From the NCBI RefSeq assembly GCF_000005505.3, contig NC_016134.3, positions 1,240,001-1,304,000 on the forward strand: 64,000 nucleotides of DNA, in the 5' to 3' direction. Of the stretch, positions 36,323 through 49,570 are shown one piece after another (the stretch's first letter is position 1; each line of letters opens with the position of its first letter). A model generated the notes under the pieces. That model searched no databases. It saw only the letters and a list, made by a program, of their open reading frames with translations, and had not been told where the DNA came from. The DNA is from Brachypodium distachyon. Taxonomy: Eukaryota; Streptophyta; Magnoliopsida; Poales; Poaceae. The translations under genes and the position numbers were made by a program.

Positions 36323-37936
36323 ATGGCAGCAGCTTCTTCCACCACGGGGAGCTTGGACCACCACGCCGCCGGGTTCACCTTCACGCCGCCGCCCTTCATC
36401 ACCTCCTTCACCGACCTGCTCTCCGGCTCGCCCAGGACCGGGGTGCCCAAGTTCAAGTCCGCGCAGCCGCCCAGCCTGCCCATATCGCCCTCGCACTTGT
36501 CCTCCTACTTCTCCATCCCCGCCGGCCTGCTCGACTCCCCCGTCCTCCTCGACTACTCCAACGTCAGTCCCTTCCCTTCTCCTGTTGCTGCTGCTGCGCA
36601 ATTTTGCAATCGAATTGTTAGCTGATTGGTTTTGGGTTGTGTTCCTTGATGTTTTTTCTCATCAGATTCTGGCGTCTCCGACCACCGGCGCGATCCCGGC
36701 CTCGCAGCAGAGCTACGACTGGAAGAAGGCCTCTCAGCCAGAGGAGAGCCGTGGCAGCTTCGCTGACTTCTCCTTCCAAGCCGTCGACACCAACGCCCAA
36801 ACAAATTCTTTCCCTTCCTTCAAGGTATTGTATCTACACACTTGACAGCACACGGATTCAGTACGAACTCGCTTACTCGCAGCATGGACTCATCATGTAT
36901 GCTAATTGATTTGCAGGAGCAGCAGCAGCAGCAGGTGAGCAAGAGCGTCGTCCCGGCGAGCAACAGCAACAACAAGAGCAACAAGCAGCAGCTGGAGGAC
37001 GGGTACAACTGGAGGAAGTACGGGCAGAAGCAGGTGAAGGGGAGCGAGGACCCGCGGAGCTACTACAAGTGCACCCACGCCGGCTGCTCCATGAAGAAGA
37101 AGGTCGAGCGCTCCCTCGCCGACGGCCGCGTCACCCAGATCGTCTACAAGGGCGCCCACGACCACCCCAAGCCCCTCTCCACCCGCCGCAACAACTCCTC
37201 CTCCTCCTCCGTTACCGTCGCCGCCGATCATCAGCCGGAACACTCCGCCGCGACGCCCGAGAACTCCTCCGTCACGTTCGGGGACGACGACGAAGCCGCC
37301 GCCGACAACGGGGCGGCGTCGCACCGGAGCGACGGCGCCGAGCCCGAACCCAAGCGCTGGTATGTACTGCCGTGATTGACTAGTATGTAGTTTCCCGTGG
37401 CTTGTCGTGTTCTTAATTTGGACTGATTGGACAGAGTTTGGATTGTTTTCAGGAAGGAGGATGCCGATAACAACGAGGGCAGCAGCTCCGGCGGCGGCAA
37501 GCCGGTGCGCGAGCCGAGGCTGGTGGTGCAGACGCTGAGCGACATCGACATCCTGGACGACGGCTTCCGGTGGAGGAAGTACGGGCAGAAGGTCGTCAAG
37601 GGGAACCCCAACCCGAGGAGCTACTACAAGTGCACGACGCCGGGATGCCCGGTGCGGAAGCACGTGGAGCGGGCGTCGCACGACGCCCGCGCCGTCATCA
37701 CCACCTACGAAGGGAAGCACAACCACGACGTGCCGCTCGGCCGCGGCGCCGCCCGGCCGCCGGCGGTGGCGGCGTCCTCTTCCTCCTCCGACGGCGCCAT
37801 GATGATCCGGACTTCTGCTGCCGCCGGACACGGACACGGACACGGACAACAACGGGGTGTCCCCTATACACTGGAGATGCTCGCCAAGGACGAGCCCAGG
37901 GACGACTTGTTCGTCGACTCGCTCCTTCTCTGCTAG
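36323..37936 (+). CDS. WRKY53: Group I WRKY transcription factor, WRKY53/WRKY33 type
   Basis: Four exons (36323-36562, 36666-36824, 36917-37359, 37453-37936) give 441 residues. There are two WRKY domains, WRKYGQK at 165-171 with a C-x4-C...HxH zinc ligand set (CTHAGC, HDH), and WRKYGQK at 321-327 (CTTPGC, HNH), hence group I. The intron inside W281 separates the domains in the usual way. The N-terminus has [16 protein letters not shown] and [18 protein letters not shown], an SP-cluster (MAP-kinase target) region typical of rice WRKY53 and Arabidopsis WRKY33. The role expected from the family is MAPK-activated defence signalling in the nucleus, also brassinosteroid and seed-size effects in rice. 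The orthology call rests on recalled sequence. The C-terminus ends with [19 protein letters not shown], as in WRKY53. Confidence 0.93.
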
Positions 37937-38604
37937 CTGAAACAAAGCATGTGGACTATGGCCGTGATTTACGTGTATACGCGGCCGTAGCGTGTACGTC
38001 TACGTACGCCTGGCTTGTATAATACGTAGGAGTACGATATTTTGTTGCATACACACACGTGCATACGTAGATATATATACATGGAAGTATACTACTGGTA
38101 GGTGCTAGTTAGCAACTGAGATGGATTATTTTGTTGTTTATTCGTTGAATCAGGCTTCTGAGACTACTGTGTGTACACGTAGTCGTAGAGCTAGCTTGTG
38201 CCTCCGTACTTGGCTAGAGAAGGCAAAGTCAATAAGACTCATCAACTATGTTTTTTTTTTCTTCTACCAGCTGTGTGCATTATATATGAGTTCTTTTATT
38301 ATCTCCAATCCATATTACTTGTCGAAATATTACATGTATCTAGACGCATTTTAAACATAATACATCCATATTTGACAAATTTGAGACAATTAATATGAAT
38401 AGGAGGAAATAACTTTTAAAATAATTGATGAGTGCGTTGTTGGAAAATAACAATTCTATGAATAATTCTAGAATATAGATCATGACGACAGTAGCAAATA
38501 GCAGATGCATCTCGAAAATATTACAAGTATTAAACAGCCCAACGAACAGCAATATGAACTCGCAGATCATAACTAGACAACAGACCGAATCAGAATGTAC
38601 GTAC
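37937..38604. other. 3' UTR of the WRKY gene and a degenerate Stowaway-like repeat
   Basis: The 3' UTR extends a few hundred bases. At about 38305-38410 lies ccatattacttgtcgaaata followed by ttacatgtatctagacg, a motif shared with 46005-46030, 61400-61430, 63190-63230 and 63390-63420: a decayed copy of one MITE family. No gene. Confidence 0.5.
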
Positions 38605-39298
38605 TGTTGCGGTGGAGAGGAAGTCGTTGCTGTTACGTTCGCTTGACAAAGTTGTTGACGAAGAAGACGGCGACGCGTCGCGCACCCGCCGAATCGAGAA
38701 GGCAGACGACCCGTGATTGCAGGGAAGCGAGCAGTCGCGCGGAGCGCTTCTCAAAAACCTTATTCGTCCTCTCCCGTACAGGATTGCAAAGGCGAGAGGT
38801 TCCAGAGACCTGCTCTCCCGATCGCTGGTGCACACCGGCGTTCGGGATGGAGTAGACTACGACGACGGCGCAAAAGCGAGAGACAAGCGAAACTCTAGTG
38901 CGGTTGTGTTGCGTACCGATCGGAGGGACGGGCGGCTGTATATATAGTCACGCAGGTATAGGTCGGTTCGGTTTAGGAAACCTGAACCGACTCCACAAAA
39001 TCTGCAAGCGTCCGTAACAGATTCCAAAAATACCTCGCGTGCGTGACAAAAAGATAAGAGGCTCGCCCCCGCATCGACCCGGCACGGCTCGAACTCGAAC
39101 TCGAAATCCCTTGCTCACTTGCTTAATATGTGAGAAATAACATCCCTTATATGTTGGTCTTACTCACTCTAAACTAGCAAGGTGGGACTATTCTCTTCCC
39201 ACTCCCCTCATCCCACTTCATGAATGGGCCTTTGAGATTTTTCAGAATTTATTAAAATCGGGTTTGGGCTGATCAGGCCCACAACACAAATTCTAACA
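38605..39298 (-). repeat. 3' LTR of the Copia retrotransposon
   Basis: On the minus strand the LTR begins TGTTAGAATTTGTG directly after the polypurine tract (ggtgggggat) at 39299-39310 and ends ..CAACA at 38605, about 694 bp. It contains a TATA-like ctatatatac (about 38940) and GC-rich leader-like sequence. The outer end is set by the TG...CA rule only. No partner 5' LTR exists on the right. Confidence 0.6.
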
Positions 39299-42200
39299 AT
39301 CCCCCACCAGATCTCAAATACCCATTTAGAGATTTACCTGTTCTCGCTACTTGTTTATATACTAGTGTTTCAGCAGAAACTGTTAAGTTGAACTTCTGCC
39401 TAGAACTTTAAGTTACATCCATTCACACTCACAATGGACTAAGCCTTGAATTGCAAGGTGGCGTGAAATAGATTTCACTCAAAGTCAACCAGTACTGGGT
39501 TATTAGTAGTCTACCCCGCGGGTGGAGCATATGCGTCATACTCCGTGGTCTCTTCATGAGTTACTAGAGATCACCCAAATCTCATAGACTGCGACGTTAG
39601 ACAGTCGGACACATATAGGTGTGTTCTTTCAAGAATACTCTGTAGGACAGCATCTTTCGCTACTCATAGCCGCAATGAACACATTAAGGCATGTCGTCAA
39701 CCTGCCTTACAACAATTTGAGAGTCGAACATCTTCACATAGAGAGGGTTATAACATACTCTCCTCTGTTATACTGATAGCTTCGTTCTTTCCAGATCCTA
39801 CTTCACGGGATCTCCGATAACATAGGTTGGGTTACCACTATGGCACAACATTCATGGGTCTCAACCCCATCTCCCTCGATGCACTCTCTATCACATTACG
39901 TGATAGTCCCTAGGTAAAGAGATCTGCCAGGTTTTTCTCTGTTTGAATATATGTGACAGTTATCACTCCAGAGTTTTTCAATTTCCTGACAGACTGCACA
40001 CGTCTCCTCACGTGTTTTGATGACTTCGCGTTATCATTTGAACAGTTTACTTTAGTAATAACCGTTTGATTATCACTGTTCATCAGAATAGCCGGCACTG
40101 GTTTTTCATCCACGGCAAGTCCATCAAAAGATCTCTCAGCCACTCTGCCTCAAAGGTGGCTGTATCTAAAGCAGCAAGCTCTGCTTCCATTGTTGACCTC
40201 GTCAATATGGTCTGTTTGCAAGATCTCCATGATACTACACCACCACCAAGTATGAAGGCATATCCGGTTGTGGCATAGAGATCATCTGCTTCAAAGATCC
40301 AGTTCAAATCACAATATCCCTCAAGCACAGCTGGATGCCCTGAATAATGTATTTTATAACTCATCGTACCTTTTAGATAGCGCAATATCCTTTCTAGTGC
40401 ACGCCAATGATCTATACCCGGGTTTGACGTGAACCTACTCAATTTGCTCACAGTAAAAGAGATATCAGGCCTCTTAGCGCTAGCTAAGTACATAAGGGAA
40501 CCGATTATTTGAGAGTATCTCAATTGATTTTTCCCTTCTCCATTGTTCTTTCTGAGTATCACGCTGGGGTCATAAGATATTGGTGAAGGTTTGCTGTCAG
40601 TAAAATCGAAGCGACTCAAGACCTTCTCAACATAGTGGGATTGCAACAAGGTAATTCCACTCTCATCTTTAACCAGCTTAATGTTAAGAATAACATTAGC
40701 CTCTCTCAGATCTTTCATATCAAAGCAATTTGATAGAAACAACTTGACCTCATTTATCACTTTTATGTTTGTACCAAAAATCAGAATATCATCCACGTAC
40801 AAACAAAAAATAACACCTTCGCCCCCACCATGGCGATAGTACACACATCTATCAGCCTCATTAATGACAAAGCCTGCAGAAGTTAAAGTTCTGTCAAACT
40901 TCTCATGCCATTGCTTAGGTGCTTGTTTTAGTCCATACAAAGATTTTAGTAACTTGCACACCTTTCTCTCTTCACCCGTTACCACAAATCCATCTGGCTG
41001 ATCCATGTAAATTTCCTCTTCCAACTCTCCGTTAAGGAAAGCTGTCTTTACGTCCATTTGATGAACGACAAGACCATAGGAGGCAGCCAGGGATAGCAAT
41101 ACTCGAATGGTAGTAAGTCTAGCAACGGGTGAATAGGTGTCAAAGTAATCTTCGTCTTCTTTCTGAGTGTAGCCTTTCGCCACAAGCCGTGCCTTATACT
41201 TTTCAATAGTATCGTCAGGCCTTAGCTTCTTCTTGAACACCCACTTGCAGCCTACTGGCCTACAACCGTGGGGTCATTCAGATAGCCAAGTCCCATTAGA
41301 AAGAATGGAGTCCATCTCACTCTGGACAGCTTCTTTCCAGTCATCTGCATCCGGAGATGCATATGCCTCTGCAATGGTTTTTGGGAGTATCCTCCACAAG
41401 GTACACAATGAAGTTATCACCGAAGGATTTTGCAATCCTTCGTCTCTTACTCCTTGACGGAGCTTCATTGTCATCCTTCTCAACATCATCCTCAGGATGT
41501 TCAGATTCATTATCAGATGTATTAGATTCAGGTATGCTAGACTCAGGTAATATTTCAGAAGAAATTCTAGCAATGCTATGCATATCTTTCATAGGAAAAA
41601 TATTCTAAAAAAATGTTGCATCACGAGATTCTATAATAGTATCAACATTCATATCAGGTACCTCGGATTTAACTACTAAGAATCTATAGCCTACGCTCCG
41701 CTGAGCATAGCCTAGAAAGATACAATCTACTGTCTTAGGTCCGAGCTTGCGTTTCTTAGGAATTGGAACGTTGACTTTCGCCAAACATCCCCAAGTGTGC
41801 AAGTAAGAAAGTGATGGCTTTCTTCCAATCCACTCCTCGTAGGGAGTCTTCTCTTTATTTTTGTTTGGAACTTTATTCAGGACATGACATGAAGTCAGTA
41901 GCGCCTTCCCCCACCATGTCTTAGATAAACCGGCAGTGGCTAACATGGAATTCACCAAGTCAGTCAGCGTGCGGTTTTTCCTCTCGGCGACCCCGTTTGA
42001 TTGGGGAGAATAGGAAGCCGTCCTCTCATGAATAATACCATGTTCCGCATAAAACTCATCAAATACATTGGAAAAATACTCACCACCACGATCTGACCTA
42101 AAACGTTTGATCTTTCTCTCCAATTGATTTTCAACTTCAGCCTTATAGATTTTAAAGTAGTCTAAAGCCTCATCTTTAGTTCGCAACAAATAAACATAGC

Positions 42201-43615
42201 AGAATCTAATAGCATCATCAATTAACGTCATGAAATATCTCTTTCCACCTTTTGTCAACACACCATTCATCTCACAAAGATCAGAATGTATGAGTTCTAG
42301 AGGTGCCAGATTTCTCTCTTCGGCCGCCGTGTGGGGCTTTCGGGGTTGCTTTGATTGCACACAACTATGGCACTTAGAACCTTTGGCAATGATGAAAGTA
42401 GGAATTAAACTCATAGTGAATAGCCGAGATATTAAACCAAAATTAACATGACATAAACGAGAGTGCCAAACACTTGCATCATCATTAACACTGCCACAAA
42501 TATGGTTTACTGACATGTCACTAAAATCAGAAAGCGAAAAACGGAACAAGCCTCCGCACTCATAGCCTTTACCAATAAATTGTCCATGTTTGGACACAAC
42601 CACTTTATTAGACTCTAAAACTACCTTAAAACCATCTCTGCATAAAAGGGAACCGCTAACGAGATTCTTGTTCATGGAGGGGACATGCATCACGTTCCTT
42701 AGCCGCACGACCTTCCTCGAAGTAAACTTCATATCGACCTTACCAACACCACGAACAGCTGCATGCGACCCGTTCCCCATCAAGATGGTTGAATCCCTTC
42801 CATGCTGGTAAGAAGTAAACAAAGAGATGTCAGAACATACATGAACATTAGCACCTGTATCAATCCACCAACATGGAGATTGAAACACTGAAAGTACAGT
42901 AGGTAAAATACCGTACGTGTCTGTGTCGCTAGCGGTCACGACGTTGACAGTCTTCTGCCCCTTTTTCCCTCTCTCATCTGCACGATCAGGACAGTCTCTG
43001 GAAAAGTGGCCGAGCTCTCCACAGGTGAAACAATTCATCTCGGCTTTGTTTACTTTCTTCTTCTTCTTGAAGGTAGTAGTCTGCGCAGGCTTGTTGTTGT
43101 TAACAACAACGGACTTCTTCCCTTTGTTCTTCCGTTGCCGCGAAAGTTCCTCTGTATCATATTGGCGTTAGACGGAAAATCAGCAGCCTTCACAGTGGTG
43201 TCCTTAGCCCGAATTTTCTCTTCAACATCAAGGGACGCTATCAGTTGTTCAACTGATATCTCTTGTCTCTTGTGTTTTAGAGACGTGGCGAAGTTCCTCC
43301 ACGCGGGAGGTAACTTTGCAATAATGCACCCAGCCACGTACTTGTCGGGTAAATCACACTTGAGAAGCTTGACCTCTCTCACAATGATCTGTATCTCATG
43401 CGCCTGTTCAACTACAGAACGGTTATCCACCATCTTGTAGTCATTCAGCGACTCCATGATATACAGTTCACTGCCCGCATCGGTTGCACCGAATTTAGCA
43501 TCCAGTGCATCCCACAGCTCCTTCCCGTCTTCTATGTGCATATACACATCACAAAGACGGCCAGAAAGAACACTCAGAATGCATCCTCTAAAGGCAACAT
43601 TGGTGATGTGGGTCG
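38605..43615 (-). mobile_element. Ty1/Copia LTR retrotransposon, 5'-truncated and frame-broken
   Basis: On the minus strand, from high to low coordinates, there are a Copia gag segment (43615-43050, entering mid-domain at GCILSVLSGRLCDVYMH), a CCHC knuckle (CFTCGELGHFSRDC at about 43030), protease, integrase with HHCC-type and DDE features (to 41605), reverse transcriptase with the YVDDI catalytic motif (41240-40083) and RNase H (to about 39910). Reading frames break near 43050, 41600, 41270 and 40130, so it is inactive. The start of gag, the primer site and the 5' LTR are missing. The order protease-integrase-RT places it in Copia. Confidence 0.9.
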
Positions 43616-45540
43616 GGGTGGCCCGATATTTCGATGAGATTGATAACTCTCGATTTAGGTAGGAGGTGACGTTGACGATCCGGCTACAACCTAGGAGGCA
43701 GCGCCTTAACAATCGATACACCAACTCCAGAGGGTTATTGATCACGCGGGGGCACGATCAACCTGACCACGAAGGTCTTTGTTCCTGCAAGCAATCGAAG
43801 AACCATCAAGAACAAGATAAATAGCAGATGCAATCTGAAATTGCGAGTATACTATATCAAACTAATGTCTCAACGAGACGATAAGTTGGGGTTCTGAAAG
43901 CGGTAAAACAGGCGGCCTAACCGACACACGCGATTACACGAAGTAGTAGTGATGGCTAGCTTTTAACTAAACAAAACCCAAAGCTCCTTAGGGGGGGGGG
44001 GGGGCTCATGGGGTATATAAAGGAGGGGGCAGAGAGATTTTCGTCCACCTTGAGTAAAGAGGCCGAAATCCAACTCTATCTCTAATTTCCCTGACAAATT
44101 ACAACTCTTTAGGAAACCGAAAAACAGATCCTTCAGCTTGTTTTGTCCGCCACGGTCAGCACGCATCGAATCTCCTTGTGGGGCGGATTCATTGGAAATG
44201 TCTTGTAATTACCTTTCCAACAAGTACTTGTTTGCTTGATTTGGACTCCGGATGCGACCTGGGTGAGTAAAACAAATTCGGGTCTCCTGACAACTCGGAC
44301 CCGAATCGGATTCAACTTTAATTCGTGATATCTTTCTCTAACAAGCTCCGAATCATGTGCCGTTTAATTTGTTGGAAAGTACACTTGAAATCCTTCCCTC
44401 TCAGTTGTATGGATGCTTGATTCTTGTTGGACCTCCCGTTGGCCTCCATCGTATCTCATCTTAACCTTGGACTTGGAAAGCTCGACAAGATGTCTAAAAC
44501 GAGACAAGATAGTAGTAGCTCTGTCACTTCATAAATATGACAATGAAAACAATTACTACTTAAATTCACCTGATTATAAATCTTGTCAAATATTACAGAA
44601 TTGAGGGTACCAAAGGTCGTATCCATGGTTAGCATGTCCATATCATTCTCCCTTTCTTGAAAGGAAAGCCGTCATCGGCGTCGTTTATGCTGAAAATATG
44701 CTAACAAAAGAGACAAGGTATGCGCATGGTATATGTATATATCGTTATTTTTAAGTCCACTCCCATGTTGCACAATTAATGTTTTATAACACAATCTCAT
44801 GAGATAATTAGTCAAACAATCATCATGAATAACATTCCAGCAAGAAGATTGACAATATGTTTCGCATATATAAGTGAAATAATATCTTGTATTTGGTTTG
44901 CACCGCTCACCATTATACCATCCCAACACTGGAGAATAATAATTAATGGTACCCAAATTAGTTACTACAAGATGCTGAAATTTAGAGCATGTCAAAGCAC
45001 TAATATTCAAATAATCGTGTAAAGAACTATTTGACAAATAATCAACACCAATATTGGAGGTCATATCAAAATGATTAGGCATATGCAAAAATTTATTTTC
45101 TCTCAAGACAGGAAAATTATCACAAGTAATGCAAATTCCATCCACAAAAAAGTTATTGTTCACATCATGTTCTCCAATTAAATGAATAGCGTATCCATGA
45201 GCATTAGCAAAAGATTTTAAAATTGTTAATTCAGAAATTTTATCCATTGCATGTGACAAATACATAGGTGTATCAAGTGTAATATAATACAAAGAATTAA
45301 TAGGTGGATCCTTATCAATCACTTCATGTCTAATCAACTCGACACAACCTAAATCAAATTTATCTATCTCACTTGTTTCTCCCAAAACATTAGTTATTTT
45401 CCTCACATGATTCGTTCTCATCAATATCAAAATTAATATGTGCACTCAAATCATTAGAAGAATTAATTTCAGCAGTAGGTGTACTCGGATCACCATGTAT
45501 GTCAATAATTTCAGGTCGCGCAGAAAATTCAACGGGTATC
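43616..45540. mobile_element. LTR-retrotransposon remnant, probably Gypsy-like
   Basis: The right flank of the Copia element looks like LTR/leader sequence: a plus-strand TATA (gggtatataaagg, 44011), a 14-G run at 43991-44004 and text like leader regions of grass Gypsy elements. Next, at 45445-44672 on the minus strand, is a 257-codon ORF (core HLIGEHDVNNNFFVDGICIT) like the accessory ORFs found beside gag-pol in grass Gypsy elements. Identification is from memory and boundaries are uncertain. No gag-pol is present here. Confidence 0.4.
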
Positions 45541-46199
45541 ATGAATTATAGCATGCGTTGAATTCCCAACCGTCCCTAGCACGTGCCTTACACCAGACGT
45601 GATAGCCAGGCTGCTTGCTGCTTTTCTTTTTGTTTTTATTAATATATTGCTAACTGCTAATCCTTATCACATCCACTAGCAGAAGCATCTCTCCGGCCCC
45701 GCCAAGAATTAATAAGTGCTACTCCACTTTACGTGTTAGCTCGTCTTCCTCTTTTGTTTTGTACCCGTTTCCAGACGCACACGATGACGCACAGCGTTGC
45801 ATGGTAATCCACCCAATCATAAGCGCTCTTTGTTTTTCCTTGACCCACTTGCACTTGCACCCAATGATATTTTGCCCCCGGCGGACGTGGAACGACGTCT
45901 AGTTGTGAAGAGCAGCGTGATCCTCCTCCACGGCACGACGCCACTCCTCGTCGGCCAGAACGTCAGAGTATTCATACCAAAGCTGCTCCCTCTGATCCTA
46001 AATTGTTGTCGAAATATTACATGTATGTAGACGTCTTTTAAAATAGATACATTCATTGGACAAATTTGAGACAAAAATTTAGAATCAAAAGAAGTACTAA
46101 AGTAGAGTGTTTATAGTACACTATCCGATTCATAATAAGTGTCAGAGATCTAATATTGAATTATTACAGTACTCCTATGAGTTAAGTTTACCAATTAGA
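45541..46199. other. Intergenic spacer with a Stowaway-like copy
   Basis: Positions 45985-46100 contain a degenerate MITE (ctccctctgatcctaaattg, then gtcgaaatattacatgtat, and the approximate complement acaaaaatttagaatcaaaa at the right). The rest shows no gene. Confidence 0.5.
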
Positions 46200-46623
46200 T
46201 CCATTGGAGTGAATGGATAGCCAATATTAGTCTTGCGGTATCGAAAAAAAAGAAATTTGTAACAAACTGAAAGATGTGCTATTTTGTCTAACAAACAGAA
46301 AGATTGTCATGGGTTCGATTTGAATTATTAATTTTGTTAGACAAAATTGTCAAGGAAAGGTGTGCTATTTTGTCTAACAAACAGAAAGATGTGTATTTGG
46401 TGCTTCCAGGCTATAAGAAGATATCTCACGATACCGGGAAAGGCGTGACATTTTGTCAAATTTCTCTAAAAAACTCGGTTAATCGAGAAGCAGCAGAACA
46501 AGTTAGATGGGAAGCAACTGGAGGACCTATTTATTCAGTTTTCTCTTGTAAATCTGCAAGAAATTTGTAATCTACATGTGACCTTCTAAGATTCACTGCA
46601 GCTGGTTTATGGCTACTGCTCAT

Positions 46624-47014
46624 TTAAACGCCACCTAGGCCCGGTCTGGGCCAACAAGCGCAGCAACGCACGTAGGGGTCCGTGGTAACAATCACGCAGT
46701 CACCTCCGGGGAATCCATCGATGTGGCAGGTCTTGTAGCATACCCCTCTTCCTCGCACCCGCTGCCACTGGAGTCCTTGCTGATGAACTCCCTCCGAGCC
46801 GAGCCTCTAGAGCCTGCAGCAAAATCAAGACAACATTTGTACATGACACTATATATCAGATCTTGTTTTCTCTTACAAGAACACGCAAAAGGCGACTGAA
46901 CACTGAGAAAGTGGCATATATTTGTTTTTACAGGCAAGGCTTACAAGGAAGTAAGAGTGGCATGAGCAGCAACAAGCACAGTCCTGCTGGCACCCTGAGC
47001 CTGAGGAACCCCAT
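46624..47014 (-). pseudogene. Frameshifted defensin-like gene
   Basis: Exon 1 (47014-46945) encodes an intact signal peptide and has the conserved phase-1 donor; exon 2 begins at 46813. About 60 nt into exon 2, just after the GSGC motif, this copy has two extra bases relative to the paralogue at 49.6 kb. The frame shifts and ends early at 46692, so the cysteine-rich part is not made. The paralogous stop position is 46624. The promoter with its TATA-like element is preserved, so a short truncated product is conceivable. Confidence 0.8.
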
Positions 47015-47770
47015 GTCTCCAGGAACAAATATATACTCAAGGAAGGAAGCAAGCTTTCCTTTTCTTTTTCTTTTCCTTTTCTTGTGAGATGGTAAAGATG
47101 CAAACAGATCAGTGAGATCTCTTCTTATAGCCATAGATGATGAGGCATTAGAAGAAGAAAATTGGAATCAGTTAAAGTGAGGATGGTGCAACCATTGTTT
47201 GCTGCCATGTATAGAATGTTTAGAGATTTCTCCCCCAATTAAAGCTGATCATTTTATTATGCAACATGGATAGAATTGTAGCCATCTTGGAGACTTCCCA
47301 ATTAAAGGTAATATGTACTTACCATGGATAGAATTGTGGACATCCTGATTTTGCATTAGCTTTTGCACAATGTAAATATTTTTCCATTCTAGCCTGAACC
47401 AACTGGGAGAATTAATTATTGCTATTTTGCCTTAATATATTGCTTGCATTGCCGGATACAGACCAAGAACAGAGTAACACCTATTTTCATCAGCCGACAT
47501 AGCCATCCAGAAGTATATGCCCCCTGCTCTGCTGCTGGACTTTGCATCAAGTATATGCCCCCTCTCCCTCTACTTGATCTTGTTTTCTCCCAGTTGTTTT
47601 TTAGCCTTGACATGTATACTATTGTTCGGCAGCCTGATATATACCATCGCCGGCCTGTATACACGAAGTTCATCACATATTTTCGTGAGAGAAGAACAGT
47701 TCAGATACCTCTACTTACATGCAGAAGATAAGCTTACATGCTCAACTGATACATCACAACAGCATACCTA

Positions 47771-47860
47771 ACTGAACAATTGTCTTATGTACATGTCGTG
47801 CCCATCGCTTCCACCACCTATACCTCACAACTGCAGCTCCATCGTGTCCAATACCGATGT
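47771..47860 (-). pseudogene. Orphan copy of the F-box terminal exon
   Basis: On the minus strand the acceptor (aaaacag) and the exon start acatcggtattggacacgat align with the last exon of the F-box gene (52107-52019). A short insertion near its end destroys the original stop. No upstream F-box exon is present in this unit. Confidence 0.75.
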
Positions 47861-48520
47861 CTGTTTTATAATCATAACAAGTTAAGCACCCAATGACATT
47901 CCAAAAAAAAGCCAAATAGATAGGGTATGAGGCATCAAGAAAATATTTAGATAAACTCGCATCTGTAATTTGGGAGAAACAACTCAGTTTTGATTAAAAA
48001 AGACATCAAGAATAGGTAAACAGAAACACTCCTACTTTCAAATTCAGAGAATATTCTCAAAATAGCATAATACTCATTAATATCGTAAAGAACATGTACA
48101 CTTAGACGATTAGCTGATCAGAAGAGGAAGTTGCTAGAATTATCTTATGCTCATTCCATGCCATATGGAACACAATAAAATATACTCATACTAATAAGTA
48201 ACTAACCACTACCACACAGGTGATGATGACTATTTAGATCTAGATTACCTTTAAAAATGATAAGCCTGAAAACATGAAATGAAATACAGATGAACTTGTG
48301 AGTTGCAACAGGACTCTCCTATAAGCGATAGGAGTAAATTTCAAGCCAAGTCGTTTCTATGAATTTAAGATTATTTGCAAAATACGCAGAAATAACAATA
48401 CAATATTGAAAGAAAGAATATGAATAGCTTTTGAGCTTCCAGATGTGCCAATTGAGCTACCTATTTGACATTTTAGTGGGGTTCAAGCTAATTGTTCGTG
48501 TAGCTATCTTGAAAATAAAA

Positions 48521-49364
48521 ATGCACTGTGGCTTTGTGCTAACACTACCATTTTACAAGTCTTGGGTTTGTCATTAGGCAGGCAACAATGAAATTTAGTT
48601 CAAGTGTAATTTGCCAATCTTGGTGTTCATTTTTTTAGTGCATGGATGTTCATATATTCTACATATCCTATTTAGCGGATCTGTGGTTGAGTTGATCCGC
48701 ATATCAACAAAATAGATTGTACATCTGATTATTTCACGAATTTGCATAGCCTGCTATTCAAAAATTTGCAGGTCAGTGACATGTCTTATAGCCATGGGCG
48801 ATGAGACCTTAGGAAAAACAGAAGTAAACAGTACAGAAAAAGTGAGTGTGATGCAATTATATCCCCACCAGATGTCATCGGCACATTGCAGCTCATACGT
48901 GTGAGGGCAGAGGAGACAATATAGGGCATAAAAGCAGAACATGTAGCTAGCTGATATGTGATCCGGATGCTTCTGCGTGCATCTTCCGGATTAGGAAGAA
49001 GACCAAGGCCCTGAATTACAGTTCGAAACCTGATTGGTTGAAGCAGCACACATAATTACAGTTTTGCATTATAAATTTTGGAGGTGAATGTCTGTCTCTT
49101 GTTTTTATTTACTCTTAAATAGAACCTCGTAAAATGAAAATCTGCAGGATGATGAAGTATGCAAACCAATGAAGAATGCCTGGAGGATGAAAATAGATTT
49201 AAAAAAAAGATCAATCAAGCCATTATCTATCTGATAATTCCATGAAAATGAGTTTTTTTCCGTAGGTTTGTGTCCGGTGATTACGTTTTCACTTCCTTGG
49301 AACCAAGGTACTCCTTGACATTAACTGACGGTATTCCCTTACTGTTAATATTGGAGTACCCCCA
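48521..49364. other. Spacer between the duplicated units with a defensin-promoter remnant
   Basis: At 48770-48870 the sequence ggtcagtgacatgtcttata followed by gccatgggcgatgagacctta resembles the leader/promoter of the defensin genes (35.4, 47.1, 50.07 kb), without a coding exon. The rest has no feature I can name. Confidence 0.5.
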
Positions 49365-49570
49365 TTGGATTTGAGTGAATGGATAGCCAATATTAGTCTC
49401 GGGGGTACCGTAAAAAAAACTCACTTAATCGAAAAGTATCAGAAGCAATGGGAAGCGACTAGAGAGTACATAACCTATTTATTCAGTTTTCTCCTGTAAA
49501 TCTGCAAGAAATTTTTAATCTACACGTGGCCTTCTGAGATCCACTGCAGATGGTTTATGCCTGCAGCTCA

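Larger units (their letters stand above)
46200..48520. repeat. Tandem duplication, left unit (A)
   Basis: It matches 49365-52800 in order: gtgaatggatagccaatatta at the left edge, then the defensin-like gene, its promoter, the F-box terminal exon and part of the F-box intron. Right-hand matching ends near 48520 (gtgccaattgagctacctat...ttcaagctaatt). It lacks about 1.3 kb that unit B has between 50350 and 51670. Divergence is perhaps 10-15% with many small indels. Confidence 0.85.

Noticed and set aside
36902..37945. 347-codon antisense ORF over the WRKY exons
   Set aside because: Shadow of the WRKY coding frame in GC-rich sequence. No domain, crosses real introns.
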